From Chlorocebus sabaeus (lineage: Eukaryota; Chordata; Mammalia; Primates; Cercopithecidae), in assembly GCF_047675955.1 (NCBI RefSeq), contig NC_132912.1, positions 14,792,500 to 14,856,499 of the forward strand: a stretch of DNA of 64,000 nucleotides, written 5' to 3'. The notes under the pieces are model-generated. The model made no database searches and had not been told where the DNA came from. It was given only the letters and a program-made list of their open reading frames with translations. Numbering within the stretch: the stretch's first letter is position 1; every line of letters begins with the position of its first letter. The translations under genes were made by a program, and so were the position numbers. Of this stretch, positions 56,978 through 64,000 are shown piece by piece.

Positions 56978-57285
56978 GGCTGGGCAGGTTGGCTCATGCC
57001 TGTAATCCCAGCACTTTGGGAGGCCAAGGCAGGTGGATCACCTGAGGTCAGGAGTTCAAGACCAGCCTGGCCAACATGGGGAAGGGAAACTCCGTCTCTA
57101 CTAAAAATATATAAAAATTAGCCGGGCGTGGTGGTGGGTGCCTGTAATCCCAGCTACTCGGGAGGCTGAGGTAGGAGAATTGCTTGAACCCAAGAGACGG
57201 AGGTTGCAGTGAGCCGACACGGTGCCACTGCACTCCAGCCTTGGCGACAGAGTGAGAATCCGTCTCAAAAAAAAAAAAAAAAAAA
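56978..57285 (+). mobile_element. Alu element inside L1
   Basis: A full-length copy with a short GGGAAGG insertion near 57078. A GTATAC-based target duplication lies either side. Confidence 0.95.
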
Positions 57286-57781
57286 AGTATACCACAGGAC
57301 CCTATGGGATACATATGGATAGTAAAATGGTTATTAGAGTGAAGCAAATTAACACATCCATTATCTCACATACTTACTCTTTTGTTTAATTTTGTGTGGC
57401 AAGAGCAGCTAAAATCTACTCATCTAGCAGGAAGGGCAAATAGAGTACAATTTTTTTTTAGTGACAGTCTTCATGTTGTAGGTAACATTCCGAGACATGG
57501 TTATCTTACGTATTGTTTTACTTTGTATCCACTGACCTCCACGTCCCCATCTCTTCTCCCCACCTACCCTTCCCACCCCTGGTAACCACTGTTTTATTCT
57601 CTACCTCTGTATGAAGTGTTTGACTTTTTTTCCACATGTAAGTGACCATGTAATATTGTAAACAGTATTTGATTTTCCACATGTAAATGAGATAAGTGAG
57701 ATGATGTGTCTATATACAGTATTTGTTGCTTTTTTTAAATTCCACATGAAATTTGATCATGCAATATTTTTCTTTCTGAGT

Positions 57782-58099
57782 CTAGCCTATTTCACTTAGC
57801 ATATTGTCCTCCAAGTTTATCTGTGTTGTGGTAAAGGGCTGGGTCTTCTTTTTTAAGGCTGAGTGATATTCCACTGTATGTATATACCACAGTTTCTTTA
57901 TCCATTCATGCACTGATGGACACTCAGGGTGTTTCCATATCTTAGCTGGTAGGAATAATGCTGCAGTGAACCTGAGAGTAAAGATATCTTCATGAGGTGG
58001 TGATTTCATTTCCTTTGGATATATGCCCAACAGAGGGATTGCTAGGGCATATGGTAGTACTATTTTTAATTTCTTTAAGACTTCCATATTGTTTTCCAT
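57782..58099 (-). pseudogene. L1 ORF2 C-terminal fragment
   Basis: A frame of about 105 codons with the L1 landmarks HPECPSVHEWIKKLWYIHT and VEYHSALKKK. Decayed and without catalytic domains. Confidence 0.85.
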
Positions 58100-58183
58100 A
58101 ATGGCTGCACCAACCTACATTCCCTTCCACAGTACATAAGCGTTCCCTTTTCTCTGCACTGTCACCAATATTTGCTATGTTTT

Positions 58184-58466
58184 GACTTTTGTTTGAGATG
58201 GAGTTTCGCTCTTGTTGCCCAGGCTGGAGCGCAATGGCTCGATCTTGGCTTACAGCAACCTCTGCCTCCTGGGTTCAAGCGATTCTCCTGCCTCAGCCTC
58301 CCAAGTAGCTGGGATTACAGGCATGCACCACCACGCCCGGCTAATTTTGTACTTTTAGTAGAGACGGAGTTTCTCCATGTTGGTCAAGGCTGGTCTCGAA
58401 CTCCTGACCTCAGGTGATCTGCCCACCTCAGCCTCCCAAAGTGCTGGGATTACAGGCGCAGGACAC
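58184..58466 (-). mobile_element. Alu element inside L1, minus strand
   Basis: GTTTGAGATGGAGTTTCGCTC to ATTACAGGCGCAGG. The first bases of the left arm are decayed. Confidence 0.94.
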
Positions 58467-59285
58467 TGTATTTTGAATTGTTGATAATAGCCATCTTAAT
58501 GGATGTGAGGTGAAATTTCATAGTGGTTTTCATTTGCATTTTCCTGATGACTAATGACACTGAGCACCTTTTCATATTAATGTTGGCTATTTCTTTGGAG
58601 AAATGTCTATGCAGGTCTTTTGACCATTTTTAAAATCAGGTTATTTATTTTTCTCTTATTGCGTTATATGAGATCTTTACAAATTGTAGATATTAACCCC
58701 TTATCAGAGATACATTTTGTATATTTTTCCCAATTTATAGGTGGCTGTTTCACTTTGATGATGGTTTCCTTTGCTGTGTAGAAGCTTCTTAGTTTGATAT
58801 AGTCTCGCTTATTTATTTTCAATTTTATGGCCAAGTTTTTGGTGTAGCATGCAAAATATCATTACCAAGGCCAATGTCTAGGAACTTTTCCCCTGGTTTC
58901 CCTTTTCAGAAATTTTGCAGTTCCAGGTCTTATGTTTAGGTCTTTTGTCCCTTTTGAGTTGATTTTTGTGTACATTGTAAGATAAGGGTACAATTTCATT
59001 ATTTTGCATGTGGGAATTCAGTTTTTCCAGCTCCATTTATTGAAGAGACTCTCCTTTCCCCATGTGTTCTCTTGGTGCCCTTGTTGAAAATTAGTTGACC
59101 ATATATGTTTGGATTTGTATCTGGGCTTTCTATTCTGTTCTACTGGTCTATGTGTCTATTTTATGCCAGTACCATGCTGTTAACATAGCTTTATAACACA
59201 ATTTCAAATCAGGAAGTGTTATGCCTCCAGTTCTTTCTGAAGACAGCTTTGGCCATTTGGGTTCATTCATGGTTCCATATGGATT

Positions 59286-59537
59286 TTAGAATTTTTTTCC
59301 CATTTTTGTGAAGAATGACACTGGGATTTTGATAGGGATTGCACTGAATCTGTACGTTCCTTTGGGTTGTAGGGACATTTTAACACTATTCATTCTTCCA
59401 ATCCATGAGCAGGAGAGATTTTTCCATTTATTTGAATCCTCTTCAATTTCTTTCACTAATGTTTTATAGTTTTCAGTGTACAAATCTTTCACCTTGTTGG
59501 TTAAGATTATTCCTAAGTACTTTCTTGATGTTATCAT
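59286..59537 (-). pseudogene. L1 ORF2 fragment, region after the RT core
   Basis: KYLGIILTNKVKDLYTENY and SCSWIGRMNSVKM mark the segment C-terminal to the polymerase core. Interrupted on both sides by stops. Confidence 0.88.
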
Positions 59538-60091
59538 AGAAGGGATTGTTTTCTTAATTTATTTTTTAGCTAGGTTGTTACTTATAGAAATGCTACTGGG
59601 TTTTGTGTATTGATTTTGTATCCTTCAACTTTACTGAATTCACTTACTAGTTTTAACAGGTTTTTTTGTGTGTGGAATCTTTGGGGTTTTCTACATATGG
59701 GATCAAGTCACGTGCAAATAGAGATAATTTCACTTTTTCTCTTCTAATTCGGGTGACTTTTCTTTCTTCTTCTTGTGTGATTTCTCTTGCTGCTACTTCC
59801 AGTACTGTGTCAAATAGAAGAGGTGAGAGTGGGCATCCTTGCCTTGTACCATACCTTAGTGAAAAACCTTTTAATTGTTCCCCATTTATTATAATGTTAG
59901 CTGTGAGTTTTTCCTAAATGGCCTTCACTATGTTGAGGAACTTTCATTCTATACCTAAACTGGTAAAAGTTTCTATCAAGAAACAATGTTGAGCGTTGCT
60001 GAATGTTTTTCTGCATCAATTGAGGTAACCATGTGGCTTTTAATCTCGCATTCTGTTAATGTGATGTATTGTACAGATTGATTTGCACATG

Positions 60092-60286
60092 TTAAAACCA
60101 GGCTTGCATGCCAGGAATAAATCCCACTTGGTCATGATGTAAAATCTTTTTGATGTGTTCTTGGATTCCATTTGCTAATATTTTATTTAGGATTTTTGCA
60201 TCAGTGTTCATCAGAGATACTGACCTGTGGTTTTCTTTTCTTGTGATGTCTTGGCCTGGGTTAGGTACCAAGCATCCTAGCCTCAT
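60092..60286 (-). pseudogene. L1 ORF2 reverse-transcriptase fragment
   Basis: SVSLMNTDAKILNKILANGI and HHDQVGFIPGMQAWF are conserved motifs near the start of the RT domain. Truncated and broken. Confidence 0.9.
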
Positions 60287-60365
60287 AAAATGTGTTTGGA
60301 AGTATTCTCTCTAGCTCTATTTTCTAGGGGGAGGTGGCGGGGGCGAGGTAAAGAATTTAAGAAGT

Positions 60366-60658
60366 GGCCGCGCTCAGTGGCTCACGCCTGTAATCCCAGC
60401 ACTTTTGGGAGGCCGAGGCGGGCAGATCACGAGGTCAGGAGATGAGACCATCCTGGCTAACACGGTGAAACCCCGTCTCTACCAAAAATACAAAAAATTA
60501 GCCGGGCCTGGTGGCGGGCGCTTGTAGTCCCAGCTATTTGGGAGGCTGAGGCAGGAGAATGGCGTGAACCCGGGAGGCGGAGCTTGCAGTGAGCTGAGAT
60601 CGCGCCACTGCACTCCAGCCTGGGAGACAGGGAGATTCTGTCTCCAAAAAATAAAGAA
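60366..60658 (+). mobile_element. AluY element inside L1
   Basis: AluY-type GAGAATGGCGTGAACCCGG and GGCGGAGCTTGCAGTG. AGAATTTAAGAAGT before and AGAATGTAAGAAGT after are the target duplication. Confidence 0.96.
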
Positions 60659-60770
60659 AGAAAGAATGTAAGAAGTATTCGTAGAAATTCTTCCTTCAAT
60701 GTTGGTAGGATTCAGTGATGAAATCATCTGGTCCTGAGATTTTCTTTGTCGGGAGGTTTCGATTTTACTT

Positions 60771-61945
60771 CTTCAGTGTTTGCATGTGTTTACGTAACAA
60801 AATGTCCAGGATCTCAGTCCCTTGTTAACAAATCTCAGAAAGGTGTCTATCTCAAACTCAGCAGATGCTTCTGAATGTGGATTGTGTCTGTCTACTGCTC
60901 AATCTGACTTTGCAGAGAAGGGTGGGATGAGGGAGCAGACCCCGAGGTCCTGTAGGCTGTGCCCAGGGACACTGTGGTTCAATTTCAGTGATTTGCTTCT
61001 TTAGCATCTCTGAAAAGTGTCAAAGGTCTGCTCCTCTCTGTTCTGTTCACTGTGGCCCTGAATCAACTGTGTCCCCAACCCCCACTACTACCCAACCAGG
61101 CCTAACAACTTTCTTCAGATGATGTCTGATACATTCACAGTCTAGAGAGAGAGAAAAAAATGGGGAGGCACACGGAGAAAGGTCATTAGAGTGCACGCTC
61201 TTTGGCTCAGCTTGGACAGGGAGCCAGTTCTGTGCTTGGGCCTCTGGCTGAGGCTATGGAGTGCAAGGATGTAAAAATCTCAGCCCCTCAAAGAGGAGCT
61301 GGAAAAGGCTGCCTCATTGCCTCTGCCGCTTCATCAGCTCACGGCCAACTCTTCTTTCCTCCTCTCCTCCTCTCCTGAGACCCCGCTACCCAGCCTTCCC
61401 CCAACCTAACTGGGTCCCTGAAAGAGCAGCAGAACAGTTCCTTCAGATTTTCCGTGGCCTGGAATCCGGAATCATTTTCAGAGCAAGTGCCATGTGTTTT
61501 TGAAATGATGCAGGGCTCTGCATTTATGTAATTGGAAAGTTTGCCATGCTAGCCCAGGAATTAATCGTAGGCCAAATTCAAATTTGGCTGCAAACAATGT
61601 GTAAACTACTGTGTTCCAGAATCTGTTTTTCTTCCTCTTACAATAGCCTTGAAGGAACAGGGATGAGAGAAGTAGAAACAGACATTTTCTAAAGACATTA
61701 CTTCTAGGACAGATACAAAGGTGCTCTTGAAAGCTGCTTTATTCCTCTGCAAAATGCATTCACTGTCTGGTGCTCAGGCCTATGCAGCTGCTGTCGCGTT
61801 GTGCACATGGAGCTCCTGATGTCGGTCTCGAACGGACTCTACCTAGACTGTTTCTACCGTGTTGTACCTTTATTGCTGTGAGACCACTTGCCACACAGTG
61901 ACCCAGCCCCAACTCAACTTCTGTTCTTGAAATACAGATACCACG
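60771..61945. other. Unique sequence, no gene supported
   Basis: About 1.2 kb without repeats. A pyrimidine-rich part lies at 61350-61400, and a plus frame of 80 codons at 61261-61503 has no domain. Confidence 0.45.
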
Positions 61946-62240
61946 GGACGGACACAGTGGCTCAGGCCTGTAATCTCAGCACTTTTGGAGGCCGAGGCAG
62001 GTGGATCACTTGAGGTCAGGAGTTTGAGACCAGCCTGGTCAACATGGCAAAACCCCATCTCTATTAAAAACACAAAAATTAGCTGGGCTAGGTGGTGTGT
62101 ACCTGTACTCCCAGCTACTCAGGAGGCTGAGGCACGAGGATCGTTTGAACCCAGGAGGTGGAGGTTGCAATGAGCCGAGATTGTGCCACTTCACTCCAGC
62201 CTGGGCAACAGAGTGAGACTCTGTCTCAAAAAAAAAAAAG
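61946..62240 (+). mobile_element. Alu element (S-like)
   Basis: GGACGGACACAGTGGCTCAG to CTCTGTCTC plus an A tail. The flanking GAAATAC match suggests the target duplication. Confidence 0.94.
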
Positions 62241-62589
62241 AAATACCAACAAACACCAAGATTTAAAATAATGTATGCTCAGAGTAATTTTTATATGCAC
62301 GAAAACAAATCATTCATGCAGTAGTACTCCTAAGCCAACTTAAATCATGGTGGCTTTGCTAGAAGAGAGGTCAAAATCTACTGAGGTCCGTTCCCTGCGT
62401 CTTTCTAATTCTGTGATCAAAGGCCCAACTGAAAGAGTGATTTGAGCAAAAGGAGAAAGAAGTGACACTGGCAGGGGTGAACAAAGCTCTGCTAATCCGG
62501 GGAGGATTATCTGTATATCTGTGTCCTGGAGACTTTTGGAAACCATTTGCTAACTTTTAAACCTAATTCTCCAAATATTTACTGTTTAT
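62241..62589. other. Unique sequence, no gene
   Basis: Nothing recognised. Confidence 0.5.
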
Positions 62590-62822
62590 ACTTAATGTGT
62601 GCATTGCACATCATCATTTGATGATCACATTTCATGTATATTGTCTCACGTGAGCCATCTAGCAGCCCCTTGAGAAACAGTCTGTCATACTCATTTCATA
62701 TGTGGACATGCCAGGGCTCAAAAACACACGTGCCTTGACCAAGGTCCTACAGCTGTGACTCAGCTCCAGACCTGCCTGCCATTCAGCCTGGCATTCATTT
62801 TACTGTAACCCTGCTGACTCAG
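62590..62822 (-). mobile_element. MIR SINE, inverted
   Basis: GCAGCCCCTTGAGAAACAGTC, CATTTCATATGTGGACATG, TTGACCAAGGTCCTACAGC and TACTGTAACCCTGCTGAC follow inverted MIR order. Confidence 0.75.
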
Positions 62823-62923
62823 GGTTACCTTATGCAAAACAGATGTCGGCTTTCAGGGAATGACAAATTAGACAGCATTGGCCTGCCCTCTTTGAGGCAG
62901 AGACTTAAGCACAAATAACTTGT

Positions 62924-63002
62924 TTGGGGTTGGTGCAAAAGTAATTGCAGTATTTGCCGTTGAAAGTAATGGCAAAACCCACAATTACTTTTCACCCGCT
63001 TA
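62924..63002 (+). mobile_element. MADE1 mariner MITE (miR-548-type hairpin)
   Basis: A 79-bp near-palindrome: GGTTGGTGCAAAAGTAATTG on the left arm and CAATTACTTTTCACC on the right, matching the MADE1 layout that gave rise to the miR-548 family. AAAAGTAATTG (62937-62947) pairs exactly with 62982-62992. Whether it is transcribed and processed is unknown. Confidence 0.92.
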
Positions 63003-63297
63003 ATAATAGGAAGTAGGTAGAATTACCAGAAATGAGGCATAAGCACATGCCACGTGCTGTGGGGGTTCTCCACATTTCTTTCAGAGGTGATAAAAATCTT
63101 GAGAACACCATAGGTCTGAGTTGGAGCATGGAAAGTGGGTACCCTGTGAGCAAGCAGAGGTGGGGGGCAGGGGGTACACTGAAAACAAAAAGACAGAGGG
63201 AGCAAAGGCAAGGAAAGTCTGGTACTTGATATGAAGTGACAGGTTCTGGTTGTAGAGAAGGAATTTGCAGAGCAGGGAGAAACAGTCTGGACTGTGC
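63003..63297. other. No gene recognised
   Basis: Unique. The 151-codon minus frame 62992-63447 runs from the LTR into the MADE1 edge and is fortuitous. Confidence 0.5.
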
Positions 63298-63849
63298 TGT
63301 ATTAGTCAGGGTTCCCCCAGAGAAATAGAACAAAGAAGCTATAGAGATATAGATATTTTGATGGGTTAATATATTTATACAGATGTAGAGAAAGAAATTT
63401 CTTATGAAGTATTGGCTCACACAATTATGGAGGCTGAGAAGTCCCACAGTCTGTCATCTGAAAGCTGGAGACCCAAGAAAGCTGGTGGTGTATTCCCCAG
63501 TGCAAGCCCCAGGGAATAAGAACCAGGGGGCCGATGGTGTAACTCCTGGTCCAAGCTCAAAGGCCGGAGAACTGGGAACACTGATGCTCAGGGCAGGTGA
63601 AAGTGGATGGCTCAGATCAAGCAGAGAGAACAAATTTGCCCTTCCTCTGCCATTTTGTTCTGTCAAGCCCTCAGTGAACTGGAGGGTGCCTGCCCGCATC
63701 AGCAAGGGATAGCTACTTTACTCAGTCCACCAACTCAAATGCCAATCGCTTCCAGAACACCCTCACAGACACATCCAGAAATCATGCTTTACCAGCTATC
63801 TGGGCACTGCTTAGCCCAGTCAAGCTGACACAGAAAATTCACCATCACA
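63298..63849 (-). mobile_element. MLT2-type ERVL LTR, minus strand
   Basis: On the minus strand it begins TGTGATGGTGAATTTTCTGT and continues CTTGACTGGGCTAAGCAGTG, TCTGGATGTGTCTGTGAGGG, then AACCCTGACTAATACA. A solo LTR. Confidence 0.88.
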
Positions 63850-64000
63850 CACATTGTACAGTGTTTGCCTGTCATGGTAAGGATTTTCATATAATTTTCA
63901 AGGCAGCAGGAAGCCTGCAATGGAGCAAAAGGATTGTCCATCCTGAAGGTTAGTCTGGCGACAGAGTGCAGGCTGGGTTGGCCTGTGGAGCGCCAGTGAG

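Larger units (their letters stand above)
56936..60770 (-). mobile_element. Long L1 3' portion, minus strand, with three Alu inserts
   Basis: Runs from the 3'UTR (TTTTTTAAATGTAACTTTTA at the left) through ORF2 into the reverse transcriptase region. Excluding Alus, roughly 2.9 kb of L1 remain. Frame breaks are frequent. An older L1 type than the 48103 copy. Confidence 0.93.

Noticed and set aside
62992..63447. A 151-codon minus-strand ORF
   Set aside because: Spans part of an MLT2 LTR and unique DNA up to a MADE1 edge. No conserved motif.

Overview
This window is primate nuclear DNA, most likely human. It holds about 33 Alu elements, which are primate-specific, together with L1, MIR, L2, THE1/MST/MLT1 and MLT2 LTRs, Tigger-type DNA transposons and a MADE1 element. 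A young AluY copy with a 43-nt A tail points to a catarrhine, and a 12-nt deletion in that copy resembles the AluYc lineages. No CpG island, complete protein gene, rRNA or tRNA gene is visible. The texture is that of a long intron or intergenic DNA.

Layout. 1-7 kb: Alus inside L2, MIR and MLT1 relics. 7.1-9.6 kb: a minus-strand ERVL/MaLR provirus relic whose two LTRs look like different families. 9.6-20 kb: mostly unique sequence with MIR, L1 and Alu pieces, an ERV1-like LTR and a perfect 17-bp palindrome. 20-29 kb: MST, MLT2 and MLT2A LTRs, a truncated U2 snRNA copy, a diverged 150-bp duplication and an exact 29-bp tandem duplication. 29-38 kb: L2, Tigger-like elements, a THE1 LTR, a candidate coding exon on the minus strand (32937-32994), Alu and L1 copies sharing one target site, and an ERV1-type LTR. 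38-45 kb: an L1 carrying an internal inversion, tandem Alus and an unnamed LTR-like family. 45-55 kb: MLT2A LTRs (one with its primer site, one inside a CA repeat), a probable Alu-L1 chimera, and MLT1 and THE1 LTRs broken by Alus. 55-60.8 kb: a long minus-strand L1 with three nested Alus. 60.8-64 kb: unique DNA, Alu, MIR, a MADE1 hairpin and an MLT2 LTR.

The only protein-coding signal I consider plausible is the 58-bp candidate exon: one frame is fully open, it encodes a charged coiled-coil-like peptide, and it is bounded by good splice signals. If real, most of the window is intronic DNA of a minus-strand gene that I cannot name. I see no novel multi-gene system. The most interesting content is retrotransposon integration structure. 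Subfamily names rest on recognition of consensus motifs by eye, not on a database search.
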